Positions 8,002 through 16,433 of a stretch of 29,068 bases of DNA are shown here, piece after piece. Under the pieces are notes generated by a model. It saw nothing but the letters and a program-made list of their open reading frames with translations, made no database searches and was not told the origin of the DNA. Within the stretch, counting starts at the first letter, position 1. Each line of letters begins with the position of its first letter. Made by a program: the position numbers and the translations under genes. The stretch comes from Veillonella sp. (GTDB lineage Bacteria > Bacillota > Negativicutes > Veillonellales > Veillonellaceae): positions 1 through 29,068 of the forward strand of contig DXZL01000004.1 of assembly GCA_019419725.1 (NCBI GenBank), given 5' to 3'.

Positions 8002-8592
8002 ATGAGTTCATTTTTTGCATTTTTAAAACGCATGCGCTTTATCAATCGATGGAGCCTTATGCGCAATACAGAAACAGAAAATATTCAAGAGCATAGCCTT
8101 GAAGTGGCTATGGTAGCTCACAATTTAGCAGCTCTCAAAAATGAATACTTTGGTGGTAATGTGGACATTAATAAGGTAGCGGTCATTGCCATGTACCATG
8201 AGGTGAGTGAAATCTTCACAGGCGACATGCCAACACCGATTAAATATTTTGATCCAAAACTTCGTGAACTGTACGGTGAAGTTGAAACATTAGCACAAGA
8301 GAAAATGTTATCTACCTTGCCAGAACGACTACAAGCTGTTTATAAGCCTTTCATAGTAGATGCAGAGGATAATCCTGAGTGGCCTATCGTTAAGGCGGCA
8401 GATACAATTTCGGCCTATATGAAATGTGTAAACGAACTCAAGGCAGGGAACGATGAGTTTAAAGAAGCACATGACTCCATTTTGGCTAAACTGAAAGCAC
8501 TCAACATGCCAGAGGTAGATATGTTCCTTGAGACTTATATGCCTGCTCTTGGTAAAAGCTTAGATGAGCTAAATTACTACGAAATCAAATAA
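8002..8592 (+). CDS. yfbR: YfbR-like 5'-deoxynucleotidase (HD domain)
   Basis: HD-superfamily phosphohydrolase that dephosphorylates deoxynucleoside 5'-monophosphates. The 196 residues align along their whole length with the E. coli YfbR pattern: FINRWSLMRNTETENIQEHSLEVAMVAH is nearly conserved, followed by GGNV, MYHEVSEIFTGDMPTPIKYF, and VKAADTISAYMKC carrying the distal metal aspartate. The central metal pair reads His-Glu where E. coli has His-Asp. I chose the ATG at 8002 because GGGGGAT lies just upstream; a TTG six codons earlier lacks one. It starts 26 bases after dacF ends and is closed by a strong terminator. Substrate preference is inferred from family. Confidence 0.88.
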   Translation: MSSFFAFLKRMRFINRWSLMRNTETENIQEHSLEVAMVAHNLAALKNEYFGGNVDINKVAVIAMYHEVSEIFTGDMPTPIKYFDPKLRELYGEVETLAQEKMLSTLPERLQAVYKPFIVDAEDNPEWPIVKAADTISAYMKCVNELKAGNDEFKEAHDSILAKLKALNMPEVDMFLETYMPALGKSLDELNYYEIK

Positions 8593-8600
8593 GGATTAAA

Positions 8601-8629
8601 AAAGAGACGACGGATGGTCGTCTCTTTTT
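8601..8629. terminator. Bidirectional terminator between yfbR and queG
   Basis: An 11-bp perfect stem (AAAGAGACGAC at 8601-8611, GTCGTCTCTTT at 8617-8627, loop GGATG). It is followed by T residues on the plus strand and, read on the minus strand, by TTTTTTAATCC. It can end both the mscS-dacF-yfbR transcript and the convergent queG transcript. The rest of the gap to 8821 is AT-rich with only short imperfect repeats. Confidence 0.85.
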
Positions 8630-8821
8630 ATTCTATAAAAATAGCCATAACATCTTAATAGACGTCACAGCCATTTTACATCTCAAATAAAGTTTTAGAG
8701 ATGAGCTGGACGTTCCTAGGCATCTAGCCATCTCTGTTATATTATTATAAGTTTTTGCTAAACAGATGTCAAAGCCTGTAAAGCTTACAAAGATATTATA
8801 AAGCATAACAAATTATAATAT

Positions 8822-9700
8822 CTATTTTTCTTCAATAATATTTTGGTTCCTCATTAATATTTTCTTCCCACGCCACGAGAATGCCCGGTGCCCATATTTA
8901 GCTTTGAACTCTTTGTTTGTAAGCATTTCTAGTTCATTAATATCGATGTGTGGTTCTACTTGTTGGAACTCGGGAATTGGTGTTGAGGGAATACCTTGAT
9001 TATGGGGGCATACCTCTTGGCATACATCGCAGCCAAATACTAATGGGGTTTTAGCGATAATATGTTGTTCTTGGTCGGTGAGTTCTCCTTTTTTCTGTGT
9101 TAAGTAGCTTTTACAAGTATCGTATTTGAATTCTTCGTACCCTAAGCATTGACCTAGACAAGCGGTAATACAACGATTACAACCCATGCAAGATTGTTTA
9201 AGTGGTGTGTTCGGCTCAAATTCTAAGGTGGTTAATATCGTTCCTATTACTACGTAGGATCCCCATTTAGGACTGATAAAACAATTGTTTTTGCCATAAA
9301 AGCCAAGACCCGCTAAGTATGCCATGTAACGGTCTGCCAAGGGAGAGGTGTCACAATGTATAGAAAACTGAGCTGAAGGATTCATTTTTTGTAATTTTTC
9401 AATAAGTTTTTCTAAATATTCATTAATGACCAGGTGATAATCTGTGCCCCATGTATAGCGGGACAGATTGGATGGACCGTTATGTTCTACGTAGTATGGA
9501 AAGAGACAGACAATAGCACTTTTAGGTGTGAACTCAGTTGTTCCTAGTAGTCGTTCCTCCACATCTGCAGCTGTAAATGGACAGGGATTAGTTTCGTACA
9601 AAATGGTTTTTGCATTTTCAGGTAGAGGCCAAGGGGCAATCCCAAATTCATAAATATGTAATTCTTTGCAAAATTCCTGTAAATTTATATCTTTCATCAT
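8822..9700 (-). CDS. queG: QueG-type epoxyqueuosine reductase
   Basis: QueG reduces epoxyqueuosine to queuosine in tRNA, using cobalamin and two [4Fe-4S] clusters. The 292 residues contain the CDTSP segment with the catalytic-type Asp117, LAGLGFYGKNNCFISPKWGSYVVIG (cobalamin-binding region) and two ferredoxin-like clusters. The first is Cys171-x2-Cys-x2-Cys-x3-Cys181, the second Cys224-x2-Cys-x3-Cys-Pro. The first cluster ends Ala-Cys-Leu-Gly instead of the usual Ala-Cys-Pro-Thr-Gly. The protein lacks the C-terminal HEAT-like tail of longer QueG enzymes. No good ribosome site precedes the start (two adjacent ATGs at 9700 and 9697), so the start is uncertain. It is a lone gene diverging from the hydroxylase operon. 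An alternative is a paralogous cobalamin/Fe-S reductase of unknown substrate. Confidence 0.78.
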   Translation of the reverse strand: MMKDINLQEFCKELHIYEFGIAPWPLPENAKTILYETNPCPFTAADVEERLLGTTEFTPKSAIVCLFPYYVEHNGPSNLSRYTWGTDYHLVINEYLEKLIEKLQKMNPSAQFSIHCDTSPLADRYMAYLAGLGFYGKNNCFISPKWGSYVVIGTILTTLEFEPNTPLKQSCMGCNRCITACLGQCLGYEEFKYDTCKSYLTQKKGELTDQEQHIIAKTPLVFGCDVCQEVCPHNQGIPSTPIPEFQQVEPHIDINELEMLTNKEFKAKYGHRAFSWRGKKILMRNQNIIEEK

Positions 9701-9851
9701 AGATTTAGTGGCGAATAATTGGTAAAATAAAAATATAAGAAACGTGAGGAATTCTATAGATTCCTGCCAAGTTTGTAGTTCGGTGATATCTGTATTTTTA
9801 TGGTTATCATCCAGTTCTGTTAGTATTAGTATACCATTGAGAGGACAGATT

Positions 9852-10634
9852 ATGTTAGCATTTATGAAAGTATTACAACCGAAGACGGTGGAAGAGGCTT
9901 ATGAATTAGCCACAAAAAACAAAACTGCCCCAATGCTAGCTGGCGGCTGTTGGTTGCGTTTAGGTCGGCGCACATGGCCTGCAGTGATTGATATGGCTAG
10001 TCTTGACTTGCGTTATGTTCGCGAAGAGGATAACGAATTTGTCATTGGTGCTATGGCAACGCAAGGCGACGTGGAACGTTTTGAGCCATTACAACAATTC
10101 TGTGGTGGTGCTGTTGTTAAAGGTGTTAAAGAAATTCTTGGCATTCAATTCCGGAACAATGCTACTATGGGTGGATCTGTAGCAAGCCGCTTCGGCTTCT
10201 CCGACATTATTCCTGCCTTAATGGCAGTACATGCAGACATCGTTACTTTTAAAGGCGGTCGCATGTCCATACATGACTATATGAAATACAGAGAACGTGA
10301 TATCCTCGTGGAAATTCGTATCCCTAAAGTAGATGTGCCTGTAGCTGTAGAGGCTCTTCGCATCTCTCGTGGTGACTTCCCAGTGTTGACAGGTGCTCTT
10401 CGCCGTGATGACAAAGGCGTTGAAGTGTACATCGGTACACGACCTGGCGTGCCTCAATTAGCAGAAAAAGCAAGTGCTCTGCTTTCAGAAAAAGGATTGT
10501 CTGCAGCAAAAGAAGCAGGTCAATTAGCATCTGAAGAGTTAGTTTACCAATCTAACTCTCATGCTTCCACAGAATATCGCATGGAAATGGTAAAAGCTAT
10601 GGTTCAACGCTTGTCTAAGGAGGTGGCACAATAA
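9852..10634 (+). CDS. Molybdenum hydroxylase FAD-binding subunit
   Basis: Medium subunit of a xanthine-dehydrogenase-type enzyme. It carries FAD and passes electrons from the iron-sulfur subunit to the acceptor. In the 260 residues, MLAGGCWLRLG (28-38) and RNNATMGGSVASR (101-113) are the two FAD-binding segments of the CO-dehydrogenase flavoprotein fold; the C-terminal third is the usual all-beta/alpha domain. I chose the ATG at 9852, which has GAGAGGA about 8 bases upstream. The in-frame extension to 9744 is Ser/Val-rich, unlike the family, and has no ribosome site. The stop overlaps the next gene's start by one base. First gene of the operon; no convincing promoter was found in the 150-base gap to queG. 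Confidence 0.9.
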   Translation: MLAFMKVLQPKTVEEAYELATKNKTAPMLAGGCWLRLGRRTWPAVIDMASLDLRYVREEDNEFVIGAMATQGDVERFEPLQQFCGGAVVKGVKEILGIQFRNNATMGGSVASRFGFSDIIPALMAVHADIVTFKGGRMSIHDYMKYRERDILVEIRIPKVDVPVAVEALRISRGDFPVLTGALRRDDKGVEVYIGTRPGVPQLAEKASALLSEKGLSAAKEAGQLASEELVYQSNSHASTEYRMEMVKAMVQRLSKEVAQ

Positions 10635-11089
10635 TGGAACTCGTACTTAATATTAATAATAAAAATGTAACTGTTAATGTGCCAACTGATGAAATGTTAT
10701 TGGATACATTGCGTAATCTTGGTTACTATAGCGTACGTTGTGGCTGTGACACAACAAACTGTGGCCTTTGCACTGTATGGGTAGATGACGAAATTATCTT
10801 GTCTTGTGCATATCCTACATTCCGTGCGCCAGGTCATAAAATTACTACATTAGAAGGCTTGCAAGAAGAGGCTGAATTATTAGCGGCTTGTATTGCTAGC
10901 GAAGGCGCTGACCAATGCGGCTTCTGTACAACTGGCATGATGATGAGTGCTATCAACTTGAAACGTAAAAATCCAAAGGCTAGTGATGATGAGATTCGTG
11001 AATACCTGATCGGTAACTTGTGCCGTTGTACTGGCTATGAATCACAACTTCGAGGGGTTCGTAAATTCTTAGAAGGAGGCCTAAAATAA
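10634..11089 (+). CDS. Molybdenum hydroxylase [2Fe-2S] subunit
   Basis: Small electron-transfer subunit with two [2Fe-2S] clusters linking the molybdenum site to FAD. In the 151 residues the plant-ferredoxin-type cluster ligands are Cys38, Cys43, Cys46 and Cys58. The second cluster is in QCGFCTTGMMMSA (around 97-109) and GNLCRCTGYE near the C-terminus. The ATG shares its A with the stop of the FAD gene, and AAGGAGG lies 6-8 bases upstream. The length is typical for a separate small subunit. The three subunits are separate genes in the order FAD, FeS, Mo. Confidence 0.94.
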   Translation: MELVLNINNKNVTVNVPTDEMLLDTLRNLGYYSVRCGCDTTNCGLCTVWVDDEIILSCAYPTFRAPGHKITTLEGLQEEAELLAACIASEGADQCGFCTTGMMMSAINLKRKNPKASDDEIREYLIGNLCRCTGYESQLRGVRKFLEGGLK

Positions 11090-13383
11090 TGAATAAGCAC
11101 ATTGGTAAATCCTATGACAAGGTTGACTCTAAAGGTATTTTGACGGGTAAACCGTCTTATACTGGCGATTTTGTTCCAAAAGATGCGCTCGTTATTAAGG
11201 TTCTTCGTAGTCCTCATGCACAGGCGCGCATTAAATCAATCGATACATCTAAAGCTAAATTGATTCCTGGCGTAGAAGCGATCTTTACACATGAAGATGT
11301 GCCTAATACTCGTTTTACATTGGCTGGTCAAACCTACCCAGAGCCATCTGCTTATGATGCGCTTATCTTAGACCCTGTAGTTCGTTATGTAGGCGATGAA
11401 GTGGCTCTTGTTGTTGCAAAAGATGAAGCTACAGCACTTAAAGCGATGCCTCTTATCAAGGTTGAATACGAAGTACAAAAACCTGTGCTCGATATGCATA
11501 CGGCTATCGACCATGAAACAGTAGTCCACCCTGAAGATGATATTCATAATAATATTCCTGTAGGTCAAGATTATAAACGCAATATTTGCGTATCTTATCA
11601 TAAACGAGTAGGCGATATTGAAGCTGAACTTGCAAAATGTGATTATGTAGTAGACGGTACTTACTTTGACCAGGCTACACGCCAAACAGCAATGGAACCA
11701 TTCCAAAGTTATGGTTACATTGATGCATTGGGCCGCGTAGTTATCGTATCTTCTACACAAATCGTATTCCATGTACGCCGACATATTGCACGTGCATTAG
11801 GAATTCCGGCTACAAAGGTTCGCGTAATCAAACCTCGTATCGGCGGTGGTTTTGGTTCTAAACAAACGGCTTGTACAGAAATTATGACAGCTTTTGTGGC
11901 GTGGACATTGAAGAAACCTTGCTACCTCTTATACGATCGTACTGAAGCACAGACTTGCTCCACTACACGTCATGCTCGTGAATGGAAAATCCGTGTAGGT
12001 GCTACAAAAGATGGAATTATCAAAGTAATTGATATGGACTCCATTACTGATGCAGGTGCTCATGCAACTCACTGTTTCACTACTACTACAGCTGGTGAGC
12101 ATAAGTCCATTCCTTTATACAATAAAGCGACAGCTATCCACTACGGTACAGAAGGCGTGTACATGAACCATACACCAGGCGGTGCATTCCGTGGTTATGG
12201 TGCTACTGAAGCGTTATGGCCATTAGAGTGTGCTGTTAATAATTTGGCAGATAAAATGGGTGTTGACCCTGCTGAATTGCGTCAAAAGAACTTGATTGCT
12301 CAAGGTGAACAAAGCTTGGTATATGCTCCAGATGAATACCTTGACTCTGGTCTATTCCAAGATACAGTAAACCGCGTAAAAGAAATGGCTCGTTGGGATG
12401 AGCGTCCTCATTCTTGGGATATTGACGAACGTTATCGCGGTGGCCTTGGCATGGCATTAGCATTACAAGGTTCTGGTGTTGCTAACATTGACGTAGCATC
12501 TGTAGAAATTCGTCTTGGCGATGATGGTAACTACACATTGTATACGGGCTCTTCCGATATGGGCATGGGTGCTAATACTGTATTGACTCAGATGGCTTGT
12601 GAAATTATTGGCTGTCCTATGGAATACATGACTGTTGTTGAATCTGATACAGACATCGTACCATTTGATCCAGGTTCCTATGCATCTAGTACAACATACG
12701 TAACTGGTACGGCGGCGAAAATGGCTGCTGAAGAATTACGCACTAAGATTATTGCTAAGTTCGCTCAATTCTTCGATACAGATGTAGAAAACATCGATTT
12801 TGATGGCGTTGTAGCTACCACAAAAGATGGTTCTCAAACTATGGATATCCATCAATTAGCTCCAAAATTATTGGTAGGCGTTAATGCAGAACAATTGTCT
12901 GGTTTCGCTACATGGGGCAGTCATACGTCCCCACCTCCATTCATGGCAACTATTGCAGAGGTAAAAGTAGACAAACAAACTGGCAAGGTTATTCCGCTTC
13001 ATACATATTCCTGCATCGATTGCGGTACTGTTATTAATCCTAAATTGGCTCGTGTTCAAGTTGAAGGTGGCGTAGTACAAGCTATCGGTATGGCGTTGTA
13101 TGAAGATATACGCTATTCTAATAATGGTCGCTTAGAGACTAATAACCTTATGACTTATAAAATTCCAACCCGTCAAGATATTGGCGAGTTACATGTAGAC
13201 TTTGTAGAGTCTTATGAACCGACAGGCGGGTTTGGTGCCAAATCTATTGGTGAAGTTGTTATTAATACGGCTAGTCCAGCTATTCAACATGCTATTAAAA
13301 ATGCAGTTGGTGCGGACGTTCGTACATTACCTATGACACCTGAGAAGGTATTTATGGCTATGGACGAGAAATATAAAGTATAG
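11089..13383 (+). CDS. Molybdenum hydroxylase molybdopterin-binding subunit (probable Se-dependent xanthine/purine dehydrogenase)
   Basis: Catalytic subunit that hydroxylates a heterocycle at the molybdenum cofactor. The 764 residues comprise the a/b hammerhead domain (about 15-125) and two cofactor-binding domains. Markers are AMEPF (around 201), GGGFGSKQ (252-259), TRHARE (293-298), GGAFRGYGATEA (364-375) and GFGAKSIGE, whose Glu722 is the conserved catalytic glutamate. The start overlaps the FeS stop by one base and has GGAGG upstream. Downstream yqeC, yqeB and xdhC mark the selenium-dependent branch, in which a labile selenium sits on the molybdenum. No in-frame UGA is present, so it is not a selenoprotein in the selenocysteine sense. 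Purine substrate is likely from context and the known purine use of Veillonella, but nicotinate or another ring cannot be excluded. Confidence 0.92.
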   Translation: MNKHIGKSYDKVDSKGILTGKPSYTGDFVPKDALVIKVLRSPHAQARIKSIDTSKAKLIPGVEAIFTHEDVPNTRFTLAGQTYPEPSAYDALILDPVVRYVGDEVALVVAKDEATALKAMPLIKVEYEVQKPVLDMHTAIDHETVVHPEDDIHNNIPVGQDYKRNICVSYHKRVGDIEAELAKCDYVVDGTYFDQATRQTAMEPFQSYGYIDALGRVVIVSSTQIVFHVRRHIARALGIPATKVRVIKPRIGGGFGSKQTACTEIMTAFVAWTLKKPCYLLYDRTEAQTCSTTRHAREWKIRVGATKDGIIKVIDMDSITDAGAHATHCFTTTTAGEHKSIPLYNKATAIHYGTEGVYMNHTPGGAFRGYGATEALWPLECAVNNLADKMGVDPAELRQKNLIAQGEQSLVYAPDEYLDSGLFQDTVNRVKEMARWDERPHSWDIDERYRGGLGMALALQGSGVANIDVASVEIRLGDDGNYTLYTGSSDMGMGANTVLTQMACEIIGCPMEYMTVVESDTDIVPFDPGSYASSTTYVTGTAAKMAAEELRTKIIAKFAQFFDTDVENIDFDGVVATTKDGSQTMDIHQLAPKLLVGVNAEQLSGFATWGSHTSPPPFMATIAEVKVDKQTGKVIPLHTYSCIDCGTVINPKLARVQVEGGVVQAIGMALYEDIRYSNNGRLETNNLMTYKIPTRQDIGELHVDFVESYEPTGGFGAKSIGEVVINTASPAIQHAIKNAVGADVRTLPMTPEKVFMAMDEKYKV

Positions 13384-13424
13384 AGATTTCTATTTACTTT
13401 TCCTTTCTAAGGAGGCCTGGTTTT

Positions 13425-14183
13425 ATGACATCACAAACATCCTATTGGAATCGATTGATTCAGCCGGGAATCGTGGCCCTTGTTGGGGCAGGCGGTAAAA
13501 CGACTGTGCTTTCAAAATTAGTAGAATATGGAAGGCTGAAAGGTCAGCCCATCGTAGTTACGACTACGACTCGACTCTATGAATCTCAAGTGGCTCATTA
13601 TGAACCGATTTATACTCGAAATATTAATGAAGCTGATGAATATTGTACTGATCGTATTTTGCGTGGATATTGTGGTGCGTGGTTCTCTGGCATTACAGGA
13701 ACAAAAGTGGACTCCTTAGATTGTGATCTTATCGATGGTTTAGCAAAATTGCATCCGAACTGGCAAATTGTAGTGGAAGCAGATGGGGCAAAGGAAAAAT
13801 GGCTTAAGGCGCCTAAGACGACTGAGCCAGTCATCCCATCTCTCACAAAGACTACGATTGGTCTTGTGAATTTACAAATGTTAGGAGCGCCGCTTGATGA
13901 TGAGCACGTGCATAACATCGAGCTCGTTCAAGATATTGTGAAACGCGATATGGGTGCCATTGTAACGCCACGCATGTTGGCTGATCTTGTGCTCCATAAA
14001 CAAGGTTTATTCCAATACAGTAAAGGTAAAAAAATTCTGTTCTGTACTGGTTATGAAACGGTGCAGCATCGTATCATTGATGATTTTATTGATCATATTG
14101 TAGATAGCGACATTTCCGATATCATCTTAGCTGATGGATATAAAGCCAGTTGTGAAATCCGTCGCATTATTCAATGTCGGTAG
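13425..14183 (+). CDS. yqeC: Selenium-dependent hydroxylase accessory protein YqeC
   Basis: A family found beside selenium-dependent molybdenum hydroxylases; its exact reaction is not established, but it is thought to act in cofactor or selenium maturation. The 252 residues begin with a P-loop-like VGAGGKTT (20-27). They also carry VTTTTRLY (45-52) and EADGAKEKWLKAP (118-130), all characteristic of the family, so a nucleotide-dependent step is likely. An AAGGAGG site lies about 11 bases before the ATG. It lies 41 bases after the Mo-subunit gene with no terminator and 6 bases before the MocA-like gene. Its presence is one of the strongest reasons to call the hydroxylase selenium-dependent. Confidence 0.88.
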   Translation: MTSQTSYWNRLIQPGIVALVGAGGKTTVLSKLVEYGRLKGQPIVVTTTTRLYESQVAHYEPIYTRNINEADEYCTDRILRGYCGAWFSGITGTKVDSLDCDLIDGLAKLHPNWQIVVEADGAKEKWLKAPKTTEPVIPSLTKTTIGLVNLQMLGAPLDDEHVHNIELVQDIVKRDMGAIVTPRMLADLVLHKQGLFQYSKGKKILFCTGYETVQHRIIDDFIDHIVDSDISDIILADGYKASCEIRRIIQCR

Positions 14184-14189
14184 GTACTC

Positions 14190-14912
14190 ATGACTTATGT
14201 GAAAGCAAAATCTAATACCGCTTTCAGTCCCATGAAAGACCCCATAGACCGTCGTCCTTTGCATATTGGCATTGTCCTCCTCGTAGGAGGTCAATCCAAG
14301 CGCATGGGATGTAATAAGCAGCTTTTGCCTTGGCGTGGTAAAACTGTTTTAGATGCGGTCTGTGGGGCTCTTCATTGTGGATGGAATGATTCGGTAGAAC
14401 TTACTAAATCCTGTAAACTACCTTTTGTAGCGGTTACTGGTGATGATTATGAAAGATTAGAACCTATAGTTACGAGCTATGGGTTTGAAGTGGTTCAGAA
14501 TGAACATCCTAATCGTGGACAAGGCCTGTCCATAGCGATAGGAGTACGTCATTTGGTAGAAAACTCACCGATACCGCTAGACGGCATTCTTTGTTCTGTA
14601 GGGGATCAACCACTATTGACTGGGAATGTTGTACATCAGATTATTAGTGCATTTAGTGATAACTTTCATTCGAAAACTATCGTCGTCCCGCATTATGGGG
14701 CGAATTATCAGTCGGGAAATCCTGTTCTATTTGGTTTACATTGGTTTGAATCATTGCAACATATCCAAGGGGATCAAGGTGGCAAAACTATCATTCGCGG
14801 TAGTGGTAAAGACCATGTTATCAAATTGTGGATTCGTGACGATGTTGGATATGATATTGACACACCCGATGATTTTGAGCGTTTGAAACAACGTGAAAGT
14901 GAGGCATTATGA
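14190..14912 (+). CDS. MocA/MobA-like molybdopterin nucleotidyltransferase
   Basis: Probable CTP:molybdopterin cytidylyltransferase that builds the dinucleotide form of the cofactor used by xanthine-dehydrogenase-type enzymes. In the 240 residues the nucleotide-binding signature LLVGGQSKRMGCNKQLLP lies at 30-47. GQGLSIAIGVRHLV, VGDQPLL and the C-terminal YDIDTPDDFERL also fit the family. The first 25 residues form an extension before the Rossmann strand; the start at 14190 has only a weak ribosome site (TAGGTA), so a later start is possible. Its stop overlaps yqeB in an ATGA arrangement, implying translational coupling. Cytidylyl rather than guanylyl transfer is inferred from context. Confidence 0.83.
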   Translation: MTYVKAKSNTAFSPMKDPIDRRPLHIGIVLLVGGQSKRMGCNKQLLPWRGKTVLDAVCGALHCGWNDSVELTKSCKLPFVAVTGDDYERLEPIVTSYGFEVVQNEHPNRGQGLSIAIGVRHLVENSPIPLDGILCSVGDQPLLTGNVVHQIISAFSDNFHSKTIVVPHYGANYQSGNPVLFGLHWFESLQHIQGDQGGKTIIRGSGKDHVIKLWIRDDVGYDIDTPDDFERLKQRESEAL

Positions 14913-15721
14913 AACCATTAGTGCTTATGCGCGGAGGCGGAGATATCGCTTCTGGCGCTGTATATAGATTGAAACGTGCAGGCTATCCTGTGGTGATTAA
15001 CGAAATCGCCATTCCTACCATGATTCGCCGTGAAGTATGTTATGGCAATGCTGTACATCGCGGAGAAATGATTTTGGAACGCTTTGTAGCCCGTCATGTA
15101 GCCCTTAGCGAAGTAGCAGATACGTTGGCACAAGGTATTATTCCCGTTGTGACAAGTTCATATGAAGAGCTACTTGATACATTGAAGCCAGCTATTGTTG
15201 TAGATGCTATTTTATGTAAAAAGAATCTTGGTACCAAACGTGATGATGCAGATCTTGTCATTGGTGTGGGGCCTGGATTTACTGCAGGGCATGATGTGGA
15301 TGTTGTTATTGAAACCATGCGCGGTCATTACTTAGGTCGTTGCATCTATGATGGTCCAGCGCAGCCTAATACGGGAATTCCCGGTAATGTAGGTGGTTAT
15401 ACTCATGAACGTGTTATTCACTCACCAAAGGCTGGTCTGTTTACAGCTAAGCGCCATATCGGCGATTCTGTACAAGCTAATGAAGTCATTGGTTATGTAG
15501 ATAAAGAGCCAGTGCGGGCAAAAATTACAGGTATTCTTAGAGGTATTCTTAAGAGCGGACTCATCGTATCCGACCATTTTAAATTGGCCGATGTAGATGC
15601 TCGTTGTGAAGAAGCTCATTGTTATAGTATTTCAGATAAATCCCTTGCCGTTGGTGGCGGTGTTTTAGAAGCTGTTACTGCATGGGAGTATGAAAGGAAT
15701 CAAGATGGAAACGATCTATGA
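14909..15721 (+). CDS. yqeB: Selenium-dependent molybdenum hydroxylase system protein YqeB (EF2563 family)
   Basis: A marker family of labile-selenium molybdenum hydroxylases. Its biochemical activity is unknown. The 270 residues start with RGGGDIASGAVYRLKRAG, a dinucleotide-binding-like turn. NEIAIPTMIRREVCYGNAVHRG, DAILCKKNLGT, VIGVGPGFTAGHDVDVVIET and a C-terminal biotinyl-like beta region (HIGDSVQANEVIGYV) follow, all usual for the family. The start overlaps the previous stop by 4 bases, and the end overlaps xdhC by 17 bases. The organism should therefore carry selD (selenophosphate synthase) elsewhere; it is not in the window. Confidence 0.88.
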   Translation: MKPLVLMRGGGDIASGAVYRLKRAGYPVVINEIAIPTMIRREVCYGNAVHRGEMILERFVARHVALSEVADTLAQGIIPVVTSSYEELLDTLKPAIVVDAILCKKNLGTKRDDADLVIGVGPGFTAGHDVDVVIETMRGHYLGRCIYDGPAQPNTGIPGNVGGYTHERVIHSPKAGLFTAKRHIGDSVQANEVIGYVDKEPVRAKITGILRGILKSGLIVSDHFKLADVDARCEEAHCYSISDKSLAVGGGVLEAVTAWEYERNQDGNDL

Positions 15722-16433
15722 TGTGATGAAAGACCGTCTTCAGCTTACAGAAACTACGCTGATGGTTACTGTATTGTCTGGCCCTCGTCAAGGGGATAAG
15801 ACAATTTATGCTGAAGATGGTAGTGTTTTGTATGGTACACCAATCGAAGGATTTATGGTAGATAAAGCAAAGCTTAATTCTTTATGTATGGTAGGCGAAG
15901 CGGAATGTTTTGTACAACCTGTAGAAAATGATCCATCTGTCCTTGTATTGGGTGCTGGTCATGTGAGCCGTGCTATTACCGATTTATTATTATTTATTGG
16001 GTGTCGCGTAACCGTTGTAGATGACCGCCCAGAATATGTAGTTCCTGAATTCTTTGATGAACGTGTAACTCGTAAATGCTTACCATTAGAAAACTTTAAA
16101 AATGATCTACCTCTTGATGAATATAATGGGTTTATCATTGTTACTCGTGCTCATGAGTATGATAATGTATGCTTAGAACAATTGCGCGATTATTTGCCAA
16201 CCTATATGGGTGTTATGGGCAGTCAAAAGCGTATTCATTATGCATTTGAAGTATTGCGTGAACAAGGTTGGACACAAGAAGAATTAGATATGGTATATGC
16301 ACCAATTGGTCTAGACTTAGGTGCACAAACCCCTGAGGAGATTGCATTATCTATCGTTAGCGAATATTTGGCAGTGGTGCGTGGAAAAAAAGGCGGCTCA
16401 TTGCGGAAAGGTAGAGTGAGCCATGAATCGTGA
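15705..16433 (+). CDS. xdhC: XdhC-family accessory protein, Rossmann-domain part
   Basis: XdhC proteins bind molybdenum cofactor, help sulfurate it and insert it into xanthine dehydrogenase. The 242 residues hold the C-terminal Rossmann half: VLVLGAGHVSRA (79-90), VVDDRPEY, VTRAHEYD, GVMGSQKR, YAPIGLDLGAQTPEEIALSI. The usual N-terminal XdhC/CoxI domain is missing and replaced by about 75 residues I do not recognise. An ATG at 15690 is in frame, but its next bases (AAAGGA) are the ribosome site for the ATG at 15705, which I choose. It overlaps yqeB by 17 bases and the following gene, which supplies the missing domain, by 11 bases. Confidence 0.88.
   Translation: METIYDVMKDRLQLTETTLMVTVLSGPRQGDKTIYAEDGSVLYGTPIEGFMVDKAKLNSLCMVGEAECFVQPVENDPSVLVLGAGHVSRAITDLLLFIGCRVTVVDDRPEYVVPEFFDERVTRKCLPLENFKNDLPLDEYNGFIIVTRAHEYDNVCLEQLRDYLPTYMGVMGSQKRIHYAFEVLREQGWTQEELDMVYAPIGLDLGAQTPEEIALSIVSEYLAVVRGKKGGSLRKGRVSHES

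Noticed and set aside
8640..8820. Small RNA or repeat element in the yfbR-queG gap
   Set aside because: Only short 6-7 bp imperfect repeats (CATCTC/GAGATG) are present, with no promoter and no T-run; not enough to call.
9804..9832. TTATCA-17-TAGTAT as a promoter for the hydroxylase operon
   Set aside because: Both boxes are weak, and the start would fall at about 9839, too close to the ribosome site at 9838-9845.
9744..9851. N-terminal extension of the FAD subunit
   Set aside because: The in-frame extension has no ribosome site and no family similarity; the ATG at 9852 has both.
11368..11784. 138-codon open frame on the minus strand inside the Mo-subunit gene
   Set aside because: Antisense to a strongly conserved gene; composition rich in Tyr, Cys and Ile typical of a shadow frame; no ribosome site.
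11089..13383. Hydroxylase as a selenocysteine protein
   Set aside because: The frame runs without an internal TGA and no SECIS-like need arises; the selenium in this family is a labile ligand, not selenocysteine.
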